From Marinomonas profundi (GTDB lineage: Bacteria; Pseudomonadota; Gammaproteobacteria; Pseudomonadales; Marinomonadaceae), in the NCBI RefSeq assembly GCF_020694005.1, contig NZ_CP073013.1, forward strand, positions 1,054,001 through 1,118,000: a stretch of DNA of 64,000 bases, given 5' to 3'. Position numbers and translations under genes: made by a program. Positions 43,006 through 51,582 of this stretch are shown here, piece by piece (positions within the stretch are counted from its first letter, which is position 1; every line of letters begins with the position of its first letter). The notes under the pieces were generated by a model, which saw nothing but the letters and a program-made list of their open reading frames with translations, did no database searches and was not told where the DNA came from.

Positions 43006-45168
43006 TCAAAGACCGTTAGCCTTCAATGCGATCCGCTTACGTGACACATCAACTTCTAACACCGTCACGGTCACCACCTGACCGACTCGAACAAAATCTC
43101 TTGGGTCTTTCACAAAGCGGTCAGCTAACTGAGAAATATGAATCAAGCCGTCTTGGTGTACGCCCAAATCAACAAACGCGCCAAACGCCGCAACATTGGT
43201 CACCACCCCTTCTAACGTCATACCTTCATGCACATCCTCTAGCGTTTGCACCCTTTGATCGAATGACGCATAACGAAATTCCGGCCGTGGGTCGCGCCCC
43301 GGCTTAGCCAATTCAGCTAATATATCCGAGTAGGTAAAATCCCCCGCCTGCCCAAACGTCGGTGCTAATTGTTTTAATTGCTGCAAAGCAGCGCCATTAT
43401 TAAGCAATTGGTGCGCTTTTACCGCCAACTGAGCGGCCATTTGATGCACCAATGCATAAGACTCAGGGTGCACACCAGACTGATCTAACGGCTCCTTTCC
43501 ATTTAAGACACGCAAAAATCCCGCACATTGCTCAAAGCACTTATCACCAACACCTTTAATTTTTAACAACTCAGCACGGGATTCAATACGCCCTTTTTGT
43601 TGACGATAATCGACGATATTCTGCGCCAAACGGCCAGTCAAACCAGACACATAGGACAATAAAGACACAGAGGCCAGGTTAATATCCACACCAACTCGGT
43701 TCACGCAATCCTCGACAATAACAGCAAGCGATTTAGACAGCTGAGCGGCTTTTACATCATGCTGATACTGACCAACCCCAATAGCTTGAGGGTCAATTTT
43801 CACCAACTCAGCCAGAGGGTCTTGAAAGCGTCGAGCAATGGACACCGCCCCCCGGATGGTCACGTCTAAATCAGGAAACTCCTGTATCGCAATAGGAGAG
43901 GCTGAATACACAGACGCACCCGCCTCACTTACCACCACAGCACGACACTCTAGATTAGAAGCCGCAATCAATGCGCGTACCAACAGCTCCGTTTCTCGCG
44001 ATGCGGTACCATTTCCAATCGCCACCCAAGTAATTCGATATTGCTTGATGTGCTTTAATAGCAGCGCATTCGCCTCTTGAATGCGATTCTGAGGCCCATG
44101 AGGGTAAATCACACCGTGATCCAACAATTCCCCTTGCTCACCAATAACCGCTAATTTAACCCCATTACGAAAGCCAGGATCCAACCCTAATACACGGTGT
44201 GCCCCTGCTGGAGCCGCCATTAATAAATCCTGCAGGTTATTAGCAAAAACCTGAATAGCCCCTTCTTCGGCTCGCTCTTTTAGCTGAGCAAGAACATCGG
44301 TTTCGAGTTTAGATAATAACTTCTTTTCCCATGCTGTATTTAAATAACGTCGCTGCAAAGGCGTCACTGACCGAGACAACACTGCCGCCACATTAAACAG
44401 CTGACCAAAATGAGAGAAAATTAACGCCTCTGGGTAGTTCTCTTCATTTAGCAGTAAGGTATTCAACTTTAATATTGATTCTTTCTTACCTCTAAAAAGC
44501 GCAAGTAATCGATGAGCTGGAATGTTATTTATACGCTCTTGATAATCAAAATAGTCCCTGAACTTTTCTCCTTGTTGCTTTTTCCCTCGTAGAACACGGC
44601 TAATTAAAACCCCCTCTTTCAACAATAGTGCACGCCCTCTCTTTAATACCTCGCTGTCATTTGAAATAACCTCGCTGACAATATCAACCACCCCTTCCAA
44701 AGCTTGCTCAGCAGAAAGTGAGATCCTATTTTGCCGACACCATGCGTCCACCGCCGTCAGCGAGTCAGAACGCTGACCAGACCATATCTGCTCAGCAAGA
44801 ACGTCAAGCCCGTTATCTCTTGCCTCATCCGCTTTACTTTTACGTGTCTTCTTGAAAGGCGCGTACAAATCTTCCAGCTCACTTTTAGACGTGGCCTGCC
44901 GAATTTTATCAAGAATCAAGTTTGAGACATTCGATTCCTGCATTAATAAAGCAAGAATACTTTCTTTACGTTTTTTAAACTCAACAAGATATTGCCACCG
45001 CTCATAGAAGGTGCGTAAATCAACATCACTCATCCCTCCAGTACTTTCTTTGCGATATCTCGCCACGAAAGGAACCGTCGCACCGTCTTGAAATAATTGA
45101 ATAATATTATCGCTGTGTGTTTTTAAAATAGAGAACTCTAAGCTCAAGTCATCTGATATGGAATTCAT
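43006..45168 (-). CDS. tex: Transcription accessory protein Tex (RNA-binding, S1 domain)
   Basis: A 720-residue cytoplasmic nucleic-acid-binding protein of the Tex/YhgF family. It has an N-terminal helical domain with TVPFVARYRKE, the YqgF-like RNase-H-fold domain with VLGLDPGFRNGVKLAVI and GNGTASRETE, helix-hairpin-helix elements with LLKIKGVGDKCFEQCAGFLR, and a C-terminal S1 domain (about 650-720) with GMTLEGVVTNVAAFGAFVDLG. The chain ends right after the S1 fold (ALKANGL), slightly shorter than many homologues that have a basic tail. AGGATA precedes the ATG. Confidence 0.95.
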   Translation of the reverse strand: MNSISDDLSLEFSILKTHSDNIIQLFQDGATVPFVARYRKESTGGMSDVDLRTFYERWQYLVEFKKRKESILALLMQESNVSNLILDKIRQATSKSELEDLYAPFKKTRKSKADEARDNGLDVLAEQIWSGQRSDSLTAVDAWCRQNRISLSAEQALEGVVDIVSEVISNDSEVLKRGRALLLKEGVLISRVLRGKKQQGEKFRDYFDYQERINNIPAHRLLALFRGKKESILKLNTLLLNEENYPEALIFSHFGQLFNVAAVLSRSVTPLQRRYLNTAWEKKLLSKLETDVLAQLKERAEEGAIQVFANNLQDLLMAAPAGAHRVLGLDPGFRNGVKLAVIGEQGELLDHGVIYPHGPQNRIQEANALLLKHIKQYRITWVAIGNGTASRETELLVRALIAASNLECRAVVVSEAGASVYSASPIAIQEFPDLDVTIRGAVSIARRFQDPLAELVKIDPQAIGVGQYQHDVKAAQLSKSLAVIVEDCVNRVGVDINLASVSLLSYVSGLTGRLAQNIVDYRQQKGRIESRAELLKIKGVGDKCFEQCAGFLRVLNGKEPLDQSGVHPESYALVHQMAAQLAVKAHQLLNNGAALQQLKQLAPTFGQAGDFTYSDILAELAKPGRDPRPEFRYASFDQRVQTLEDVHEGMTLEGVVTNVAAFGAFVDLGVHQDGLIHISQLADRFVKDPRDFVRVGQVVTVTVLEVDVSRKRIALKANGL

Positions 45169-45528
45169 TTATTATCCTATTGTTTACACTTTTTTAACGA
45201 TTAAAACACATAATTTAATTAGCATATTAGAGTATTTTTTATTAGAATCCACGCACAAACTTGAAATAGTATAAAATTGCGTCACAATATACTAACCCCA
45301 TTCAATGTTTATTGAACCGTGATTGACTATTATGCTGACGATTCTAGATAAAATATTGTAATTCTCTAATATAGATTCATAATCGATCCAGAGAATGCTT
45401 ATTTTTTTCCATTCGTGGAAGCCTCGAATTCATAAATATAAGCACATATCACTGAGCATAAAAGATGGATCTCTTTTCAGTGCAGGACAAAATCAGCCCC
45501 GCTCTTAACAGATAAATAGGAGACACCA
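45169..45528. other. AT-rich spacer between tex and the H-NS-family gene
   Basis: This 360-base, strongly AT-rich spacer separates the divergent tex and hns-like genes. It contains an inverted repeat TTCAAT-gttt-ATTGAA (45301-45316) and a promoter candidate. AT-rich leaders of hns genes are often bound by H-NS itself. No RNA gene or ORF of note. Confidence 0.5.
45323..45350 (+). promoter_or_regulatory. Candidate promoter of the H-NS-family gene
   Basis: TTGACT (45323-45328) and TAGATA (45345-45350) are spaced by 16 bases. This would give a leader of about 170 bases before the ATG. The leader is AT-rich. Confidence 0.45.
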
Positions 45529-45927
45529 ATGAGTTTATTACTAGAATTAGCAAGCAATAAAGCCAAAGCACGCGCCGCCGCAAAAGAATTGACAGTCGCA
45601 CAATTAGAAAACCTAATTGCCGGCTTTAATAACGCACTTGAGAAAGTCAAAGAAGAAGAAGAAGCCCGTAAAGCAGAACAAGCCATGAAATCGGTTCGTG
45701 CTGAAGAGATTGCGGACTTGATCGCGAAAAGTGGCCTCACCATAGAGGAAATCACACAGCTCACTATGCCAAAGGCAGGCGCGACAAAAGGCAAAACCGT
45801 AGACCCTAAATATCGCCTTACGATTGATGGCGAAGTATACGAATGGACAGGTCGTGGCCGCACACCAAAAGTATTCCAAGAATATTTTGATGCGGGCAAC
45901 AGCCGTGAAAGTGTTGAAATTAAATAG
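45529..45927 (+). CDS. hns: H-NS-family nucleoid-associated protein
   Basis: A 132-residue protein with an N-terminal helical, coiled-coil oligomerisation domain (about 1-65) and a C-terminal AT-hook-like DNA-binding domain with YRLTIDGEVYEWTGRGRTPKVF (core W106-T-GRGRTP to 113). The WxGRGRxP motif is the DNA minor-groove binding site of H-NS. It should silence AT-rich genes and bridge DNA. AGGAG precedes the ATG. Length and layout fit H-NS/StpA or the MvaT-independent H-NS of oceanic gammaproteobacteria. Autoregulation through the AT-rich leader is likely but inferred. Confidence 0.92.
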   Translation: MSLLLELASNKAKARAAAKELTVAQLENLIAGFNNALEKVKEEEEARKAEQAMKSVRAEEIADLIAKSGLTIEEITQLTMPKAGATKGKTVDPKYRLTIDGEVYEWTGRGRTPKVFQEYFDAGNSRESVEIK

Positions 45928-45968
45928 TTTCAACTTTTACACCGCTTTTCACAGACGGTAGAAATAAT

Positions 45969-46003
45969 AAAAAAGCGAGTCATTTAAAATGACTCGCTTT
46001 TTT
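45969..46003. terminator. Bidirectional rho-independent terminator
   Basis: A long stem from AAAAAAGCGAGTCATTT to AAAATGACTCGCTTTTTT with essentially no loop beyond a few bases lies between the convergent hns-like and trmB genes. T-runs occur on both strands. Confidence 0.92.
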
Positions 46004-46083
46004 ATTATCTTAATCTTTTATTTACCTAGCTTTTGAGTGCCGCTTCTACTGCATCACTTTACTCTATAAGCTAAGTCGCTACG

Positions 46084-46797
46084 CTAATTGGATTTCTTGC
46101 TGTAAATCAAATCCCAAACACCATGCCCTAAACGCTCGCCACGCTGTTCAAACTTAGTCAACGGACGCCATTCTGGACGAGGATGATACAAACCTTTGCC
46201 AGCTGCATTATCGTACTGGGTTTGGCTTTCCATCACCTCCATCATATGTTCAGCGTAAGGCTGCCAATCCGTAGCCATATGAAAATGCCCCCCCGCTTTC
46301 AGAACCGCTGCCACTTGTTGAGCAAACAAAGGCTGAACAATACGACGTTTATTGTGCTTCTTCTTGTGCCAAGGGTCGGGGAAAAACAACTGGAACGCAC
46401 TGGCCGCACTTTGAGGTAGGCACTGAGCCATCACTTCAATGGCATCATCGCAGTACACTCGCAGATTAGAGAGGTTGGCGTCTTTCGCCAACATCATTAG
46501 TTTGGCCACGCCAGGCGGATGCACCTCAATACCAATAAAGTCTTTCTCAGGAGCATTTTTCGCCATCTCCACCAAAGAGGCCCCCATGCCAAATCCGACT
46601 TCAAGCACCACATCGGATTGACGGCCAAATACCGTCGCATAATCAATTCGGCCATCCGCTAACGCCAAACCGTATATGGCCCAATTGTTGTCATAATGCT
46701 TTTGTTGGCCTTCTGTCATGCGGCCGCCTCGCACCACAAAGCTGCGAATAGTGCGTTTTATAATGGAGTCTGGAATGTCTTTGTTTTGCTCTGGCAT
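46084..46797 (-). CDS. trmB: tRNA (guanine-46-N7) methyltransferase TrmB
   Basis: SAM-dependent methyltransferase making m7G46 in the tRNA variable loop. The 237-residue protein has motif I VLEVGFGMGASLVEMA, the PPG-type loop HPPGVAKLM, and the signature FPDPWHKKKHNKRR. The ATG lacks a clear ribosome binding site; a short open frame ends 14 bases upstream (see the 46812-46904 entry), so coupling is possible. Faces the hns-like gene. Confidence 0.95.
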   Translation of the reverse strand: MPEQNKDIPDSIIKRTIRSFVVRGGRMTEGQQKHYDNNWAIYGLALADGRIDYATVFGRQSDVVLEVGFGMGASLVEMAKNAPEKDFIGIEVHPPGVAKLMMLAKDANLSNLRVYCDDAIEVMAQCLPQSAASAFQLFFPDPWHKKKHNKRRIVQPLFAQQVAAVLKAGGHFHMATDWQPYAEHMMEVMESQTQYDNAAGKGLYHPRPEWRPLTKFEQRGERLGHGVWDLIYSKKSN

Positions 46798-46811
46798 GAT
46801 GTTGTAATCGC

Positions 46812-46904
46812 TTAATATCTTCTATTTGACGGGCTAATATCAGCCACTTTTAGACCTAGGTCGGCCATTAATTTGGCACGCATAGCCATTAATTTGGCAC
46901 GCAT
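46812..46904 (-). CDS. 30-residue leader ORF or gene remnant before trmB
   Basis: An open frame MRAKLMA-MRAKLMA-DLGLKVADISPSNRRY that ends 14 bases before the trmB ATG. The repeated MRAKLMA comes from two perfect 21-bp copies (46864-46884, 46885-46905). Closed upstream by an in-frame stop. It could be the end of a decayed gene, or a short leader peptide coupled to trmB, which has no ribosome binding site of its own. I cannot assign a family. Confidence 0.3.
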   Translation of the reverse strand: MRAKLMAMRAKLMADLGLKVADISPSNRRY

Positions 46905-46905
46905 A
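46864..46905. repeat. Perfect 21-bp tandem duplication upstream of trmB
   Basis: Two identical adjacent 21-base copies at 46864-46884 and 46885-46905 begin gccattaatttggc. They lie inside the short leader frame described above and keep its reading frame. Confidence 0.9.
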
Positions 46906-46968
46906 CTACCGGAAAAACGACATTATGTCCTGCCTTGGCGAGGATTTTATGATGCCTTGAGGCGAATT

Positions 46969-47454
46969 TTAGGTGTCTTCAGACAATCGTTGCCATAGCT
47001 GCCAGACAAGCCAACCCCAAGCAAGTAAATAACACAAACCGCCCAAAGGTGTCATCATTCCTAGCAAGGTATAGCCCGTTAACGCCATCACATACAAGCT
47101 GCCCGCGAACAACAAATTACCAACAAAAAACAGCACCAAAATACACTTTGAAGCTGGCAAATAGGCAAACAGCGCCGCGACAATAAGCCCACCAAGCGCA
47201 TGATACATAAGGTACTGACTGGCTGTTTGCCACCACGCCAAGGCATTTAAACCAAGCACATCAACAAGAGCATGAGCACCAAACGCACCAGCGGCAACTG
47301 AAATAAACGCCTGCGCCGCAAATACCGCCGCCCATCTTGGTGATGATTTTTTAGCGCTAGAAGAGCATGACAAAGGAGATGAGGGCTGTGAAGAAGAAAA
47401 AGAAGAAGGCTTTTTCGCCATCGTATCCGAAGGTGTAGCGTGATCTTGAGACAT
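46969..47454 (-). CDS. DUF423 (YgdD-like) membrane protein
   Basis: A 161-residue inner-membrane protein with about four hydrophobic segments and the DUF423 pattern GAFGAHALVD, WQTASQYLMYHALG and PLGGLCYLLAWGWL. Unusual is a Ser/Lys-rich N-terminal extension of about 40 residues not found in the short E. coli YgdD (131 residues); one of the downstream Met codons (Met12) could be the true start but would not remove the extension. Its start follows the WD40 lipoprotein stop after only 3 bases, so it is cotranscribed. Function unknown. Confidence 0.85.
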   Translation of the reverse strand: MSQDHATPSDTMAKKPSSFSSSQPSSPLSCSSSAKKSSPRWAAVFAAQAFISVAAGAFGAHALVDVLGLNALAWWQTASQYLMYHALGGLIVAALFAYLPASKCILVLFFVGNLLFAGSLYVMALTGYTLLGMMTPLGGLCYLLAWGWLVWQLWQRLSEDT

Positions 47455-47457
47455 GAA

Positions 47458-48441
47458 TTATTCCAGTACGTTTAAATAACCATTACTGCCAATGGCGTAA
47501 AAACGATTGCCAGGACTAAATGCTAAAGACAATACACTCGACCCTGCAGGCCGCCCCGTTGGCATATAAAGATCCCATTCTTTCTGGGTGTCGCCCGTAC
47601 TCACTTGAAGCAAAGCCACTCGACCATTAACCCCACCAATCAAAAGTGATCGATTATCCGCTGAAAAGACGGCTTGGCTGATCGTCATTTTTCGATGTTG
47701 CAAGCCCCCCGTATCAATATCAGTCAGTTCTTTTCCATCTCGGGTAGACCAAATTTTTGCATTACCCAACTGTGCGGCAGCAAAGGCATATCGACCATCG
47801 GCAGACAAAGCCACACTGGCAATATTGTTGCTTAACGTCCACTGCTGTATTTTTTCACCCGATTGCATATTCCACAAAATCACCTTGGATAAATCATCGC
47901 CAGTAATGCCCAACGCACCATCTGATGACACATCCACCGCACGAACCGTCGCCCCCGTGCGTAAAGTGTGCTTTATACCGCCATTTTTAACATCAAAAAA
48001 ACGGGCAGTTTGATCATTCAACCCCACCAAAGCGTGGTCGCCATTTTGGGTGAGCTTTAGCGATTGGATATCCCCCGGCGTCGTCCAAAAACCTTCAGCG
48101 CTCCCGGTTAAGGTACTCCACAAGACCAAGGTTCGAGCACCACCAGTCGCGGCAAATTGTCCACTAGGGTCGATATCTACGCCGATAATAGAAGAATATT
48201 CACCCGGCGCATGATTCCAATTAAAACGGCGCTCATTAATGGCATTGACCCAATAGCTGCCACCATGCTGAATAGACCCAACCAAGGCCGTCGCACCATC
48301 GTCACTTAGCGCCGCCGAATAAAATCCCTGCTCGGCGTATTTTGCCGTACGAACAGGGGACTCAGCAGAACAAGACAGCAACGCGACGCAACAGACAGCG
48401 ATTAAACCCAGTTCACGCGCTTTTTTCACTGTGCGCTTCAT
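47458..48441 (-). CDS. WD40-like beta-propeller lipoprotein
   Basis: A 327-residue lipoprotein with signal peptide and lipobox LLSC (Cys24) followed by repeated WD40-type blades (for example DIDPSGQFAATGGARTLVLW and VDVSSDGALGITGDDLSKVILW, in part, around 75-105 and 165-190). About six or seven blades fit. It should sit in the inner or outer membrane facing the periplasm and act as a binding scaffold. It overlaps the rsd stop by 29 bases and precedes DUF423, so the three genes form one unit. No known function. Confidence 0.8.
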   Translation of the reverse strand: MKRTVKKARELGLIAVCCVALLSCSAESPVRTAKYAEQGFYSAALSDDGATALVGSIQHGGSYWVNAINERRFNWNHAPGEYSSIIGVDIDPSGQFAATGGARTLVLWSTLTGSAEGFWTTPGDIQSLKLTQNGDHALVGLNDQTARFFDVKNGGIKHTLRTGATVRAVDVSSDGALGITGDDLSKVILWNMQSGEKIQQWTLSNNIASVALSADGRYAFAAAQLGNAKIWSTRDGKELTDIDTGGLQHRKMTISQAVFSADNRSLLIGGVNGRVALLQVSTGDTQKEWDLYMPTGRPAGSSVLSLAFSPGNRFYAIGSNGYLNVLE

Positions 48442-48883
48442 GTAATTCCTTAATCAACTGATCTTCATACTGAAATCGCTCAGCCATCACAAGAATCAGC
48501 GCCTTAAGGGAAAATGGCAAAGCTTCAAGCTGAGAATTGCAATGTTCCTTGGTATCGTACTTATCGTTGAACTCGACACTCACTTCCGTTGTAGCCTCAA
48601 TTTTAGGTAACAGCTTGCGCAACAAAATCAACGCACTGTCGTCATGAAACTCCTTGGCTTCCAATGCAAGCTGCTCATAAACGGAAAAATGCCCCACCGA
48701 CACATAGTCCACCAGCATCTCACACAGAGATTGAATTTTGAGTGTATCTGTCGGCGTAAACTCGCCACGATCACGCAAATAAATACACAACTCAATGAGT
48801 TGGCGACGTTGCTCAAGCCAACGATCAATCATCTCGTGGACTCCACCCCATCGCTCTTGGGCTGTTTTACAACCTTCTAACAT
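48413..48883 (-). CDS. rsd: Rsd/AlgQ family regulator of sigma-70
   Basis: A 156-residue helical protein of the Rsd/AlgQ family, which binds free sigma-70 (and in Pseudomonas influences alginate genes) and lowers housekeeping transcription. Typical segments are MIDRWLEQRRQLIELCIYLRD (in part), VDYVSVGHFSVYEQL and the C-terminal LQ-rich helices. GGAG precedes the ATG. It lies next to dsbB, a conserved Pseudomonas-type order, and overlaps the WD40 lipoprotein gene. Confidence 0.88.
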   Translation of the reverse strand: MLEGCKTAQERWGGVHEMIDRWLEQRRQLIELCIYLRDRGEFTPTDTLKIQSLCEMLVDYVSVGHFSVYEQLALEAKEFHDDSALILLRKLLPKIEATTEVSVEFNDKYDTKEHCNSQLEALPFSLKALILVMAERFQYEDQLIKELHEAHSEKSA

Positions 48884-48986
48884 ATCTAGACTCCATCGCG
48901 CGTTTATTATAATTGGCTTTTTTCAAGCATATTCCGATCTGTTACCCCCTGCAAGACAAACGCTTGAGAGGATTTGTAACCTTTTA

Positions 48987-49502
48987 TTAGAAAATTGTTC
49001 TTTTCGTCGGCTGCAGCCCAATCACGATATTAACAAGCGCCATACCAACAAACGCCATCAGGGTCCAACCGGGAATGCTAATGCCAAACAGCGTCCAAGA
49101 CACCTCACCACACTCCCCAGTCCCCATCACCATTGCCTGCATGATTTCTTGCCATGGAAAAACCTCAAACATATAACTTAGCCCAGGCAAACAAGCCGGT
49201 AACTGATCCGCCGGAAGAGACTGCAAATACAAATGTCGAAGCGCCAACGCAGCCCCCATAAACGACAACATCACCACAACCCAAGCGCACACTTTTCGGG
49301 CTTTTTTACTGGCAGTCAAAAAAGAAACCAGCGACACCACACCCACAGAGAAAAAGACAATGCGCTGGAACATACAAAGTGGACAAGGTTCCAACCCCAT
49401 TTGATATTCCATATAAAAAGCCACAGCCAACAACGCAAATGCAGCAAAAGCAACCAAACCATGAAAGCGACGAGCAGTTAAAAACGCAAACATATACAAC
49501 AA
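48987..49502 (-). CDS. dsbB: Disulfide bond formation protein DsbB
   Basis: Inner-membrane oxidoreductase that reoxidises DsbA using quinone. The 171-residue protein has about four hydrophobic segments, the first periplasmic pair CPLC (in EPCPLCMFQRIVF, in part) and the second pair from CLPG to GECGEV. It stands between rsd and a FliL-like gene. Works with dsbC, which lies 24 kb away. Confidence 0.93.
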   Translation of the reverse strand: MLYMFAFLTARRFHGLVAFAAFALLAVAFYMEYQMGLEPCPLCMFQRIVFFSVGVVSLVSFLTASKKARKVCAWVVVMLSFMGAALALRHLYLQSLPADQLPACLPGLSYMFEVFPWQEIMQAMVMGTGECGEVSWTLFGISIPGWTLMAFVGMALVNIVIGLQPTKRTIF

Positions 49503-49772
49503 TCCTTACATTGACGACATTATAACGTTGACTCTTATTTGAGTAGAATTTATTAAAGTAGACTTTATTTGAATAGACTCACTTTGAATAGACAATATTT
49601 CAGTTAGCACCCATTAGCTTGAGAAGGCGCGAAAAACAGACGTAAAGGGCTAGAAATCTGGGACACAAAAATATCAGACAGTGGAAAAATCAGAAAGTGC
49701 GAAATTACTACTGACAGCACGCTTTAATGACAGTTAGTATACTGTCTATTAGATCGAATACGAGAATCCAAC

Positions 49773-50198
49773 ATGTCATTAAAAATATCAAGCAACAACA
49801 AGCCGCTAGCACGCTCGTTGTTACTGCTCGGCCTGTTTATCGGCTTCCCCCTTCACGCCGAAGAGGAAGCCTCCGCAATACCAGCTTACATTGAGCTCAA
49901 ACCCGACTTTGTCGTCAATCATCAAGCCAATGACACAAGTCTAAAATACATTAAAACCAGCATTAGTATTCGAACCCAAGAGAGCCAAAAAGCGCTCATT
50001 GAAGCCAACATCCCTCTGGTAAGGGACGCGTTAGTGATGTTTCTTAGCGCGCGAACAAAAGAACAAGTAAGTGGCGCAATAGCACGCGAGAAGACTCGTG
50101 AGGAAGCCGCCGCAGCGGTGAATAGCGCATTAGAGGAAGAGACTGGGAGAGCCCCAGTACAAGATATTTTATTTACCAGCTTCGTCACCCAACAATAG
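49773..50198 (+). CDS. FliL-like periplasmic protein
   Basis: A 141-residue protein resembling the periplasmic domain of FliL: AYIELKPDFVVNHQ, KYIKTSISIRTQ and RDALVMFLSARTKEQV, ending in VQDILFTSFVTQ. Instead of the single inner-membrane anchor of classic FliL it has a cleavable-looking signal peptide (HA-EEE near residue 29). Solitary, not in a flagellar operon. It may be a stator-modulating or FliL-derived paralogue. Its gene is followed by a hairpin terminator. Confidence 0.8.
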   Translation: MSLKISSNNKPLARSLLLLGLFIGFPLHAEEEASAIPAYIELKPDFVVNHQANDTSLKYIKTSISIRTQESQKALIEANIPLVRDALVMFLSARTKEQVSGAIAREKTREEAAAAVNSALEEETGRAPVQDILFTSFVTQQ

Positions 50199-50216
50199 AC
50201 AGCGTGACAAACAGAT

Positions 50217-50244
50217 GAAGGGGCGACATAAATGCCGCCCCTTC
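50217..50244. terminator. Hairpin between FliL-like gene and yggX
   Basis: GAAGGGGCG and CGCCCCTTC form a 9-base stem with a 10-base loop between convergent genes. No strong T-run follows on the plus strand, so efficiency is uncertain. Confidence 0.6.
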
Positions 50245-50250
50245 AATCAA

Positions 50251-50292
50251 GATGTTAAAGAATCAAGACGTTAAAGAATAAAGGCGTTAAAG
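50251..50292. repeat. 16-bp tandem repeat across the yggX stop codon
   Basis: Units gatgttaaagaatcaa, gacgttaaagaataaa and a partial ggcgttaaag lie at 50251-50266, 50267-50282 and 50283-50292. The yggX stop (50287-50289) is inside the third. Confidence 0.75.
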
Positions 50293-50571
50293 CTCGGTAA
50301 TATCGTCAGGACTCACATAGCCTGACACTTTATCCGTGGCTTCGTTGTTGAAAAACTTATCCATTTGCCCCATCACATATTGACGAGACTCTGGTTGCAT
50401 CAGGTTCAACTGTTTCTCATTGATAATCATAGTTTGCAATAGCTGCCACTCTTGCCAAGCCTGCTTAGACACATTTTGTAAAATTTCTTGGCCTTTCGCC
50501 CCTGGCAATGGTGCGCGATCTAATGCTTCCATCTCTTGCTGATATTTTTTACAAAAAACCGTATTTGCCAT
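50287..50571 (-). CDS. yggX: Oxidative damage protection protein YggX (iron trafficking)
   Basis: A 94-residue cytoplasmic protein of the YggX family that limits Fe(II)-driven oxidative damage, especially to Fe-S enzymes. Recognised by NTVFCKKYQQEMEALDRAPLPG (in part, Cys7) and GQMDKFFNN. I chose the ATG at 50571; a GTG three codons upstream is an alternative. It usually lies next to mutY; here mutY is about 8.8 kb away. Confidence 0.93.
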   Translation of the reverse strand: MANTVFCKKYQQEMEALDRAPLPGAKGQEILQNVSKQAWQEWQLLQTMIINEKQLNLMQPESRQYVMGQMDKFFNNEATDKVSGYVSPDDITEL

Positions 50572-50699
50572 AACAACCACTCATCATCAAAAAAGGACAA
50601 CATTCATCATGGCGCCCACACACCAAAAATCAAGGGCAAACCCATCACAAACTCAACTCACAGCTGGCTAAATTTACAGCCAACTCAACTTATAACCGA

Positions 50700-51032
50700 C
50701 TAAAAATGCTCGCCGTTTTCATAATAGTCTTTCCCTTGTAGATCATGAAACAGCACGGTAATGTCTTGCCCGCTATCAACCAATGGCCGAACTAGCTCTT
50801 CGATAGCCAAGGCGACTTTGCGTTTTACCTCGTCACCTCGATCAAACCACAGCACATCAAAAAACGGATACGCAGGCGATGCCCCGCCCACCGCCAAATA
50901 GGTTGTTGCTTGATACTCAAGCGTAAAATGTGAATTAGGGGTATCGGTTATTTCCGCTAAATTTTCGACTAAAATATCCGCAATGGACTCTAATTCATCA
51001 AACGCTAAACCACGTACACGTAAATGAGGCAT
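50700..51032 (-). CDS. DUF1904 protein (tautomerase-fold)
   Basis: A 110-residue protein of the DUF1904 family, small proteins with a tautomerase/MIF-like fold. It has MPHLRVRGL at the start and the VEWFDRG-like FFDVLWFDRG in the middle. The N-terminal Pro2 would be the catalytic residue in a tautomerase, but activity is unproven. AAGG precedes the ATG. Function unknown. Confidence 0.82.
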   Translation of the reverse strand: MPHLRVRGLAFDELESIADILVENLAEITDTPNSHFTLEYQATTYLAVGGASPAYPFFDVLWFDRGDEVKRKVALAIEELVRPLVDSGQDITVLFHDLQGKDYYENGEHF

Positions 51033-51081
51033 AAAAAACCTTACTCAGATAAAACAATAGAATAGAGAATCAGCCAACTTT

Positions 51082-51489
51082 TTATTCACTGTCGACATAA
51101 TCAAAAGAGCGCGTTTCTATCACCATACCGTCCTGCACCACGTCCACACGCCATTTGCCATCAAACCCTGGCATTAAGCGTTTACTGGACCAAACTCGCC
51201 AACGATCACCACCAATATCGAAGCCAACTTCTGCCTGCTCTTCACCGTCCAAACTCCAGCGGTGGACCACTTGGCTGCCTTGCATATCACGCAAATCCGT
51301 AAAGAAGTACACTCGTTGAATCTCGCCATATTCCACTTTCACCGCTGCACCAATATCATCAATTGGTTCACGATCTACCACATCGGTTGAAAACTGCGCA
51401 CGGGCGACCGTGCCTTCTGCCCATGCTGGCAATATCGTTGCAAACGATAAAATGCCCGCTAAAACCACTTTCGTTAACGTTTGCCACAT
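51082..51489 (-). CDS. DUF2914 secreted protein
   Basis: A 135-residue protein with a signal peptide (cleaved after about residue 24, AWA-EGT) and the DUF2914 domain: IQRVYFFTDLRDMQGSQVVHRW (in part), VGFDIGGDRWRVWSSK and GKWRVDVV. This family is of unknown function and predicted periplasmic here. AGGA precedes the ATG. Upstream lies a 15-bp tandem repeat. Confidence 0.8.
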   Translation of the reverse strand: MWQTLTKVVLAGILSFATILPAWAEGTVARAQFSTDVVDREPIDDIGAAVKVEYGEIQRVYFFTDLRDMQGSQVVHRWSLDGEEQAEVGFDIGGDRWRVWSSKRLMPGFDGKWRVDVVQDGMVIETRSFDYVDSE

Positions 51490-51582
51490 AATGAAATCCT
51501 ATTGTTGTGTTGTTGATAGGTTTTGCTGTTGATCACATAAAAAACTTTCGACGCTTTATTTTGTGCCTGTTCAATTGCATGT

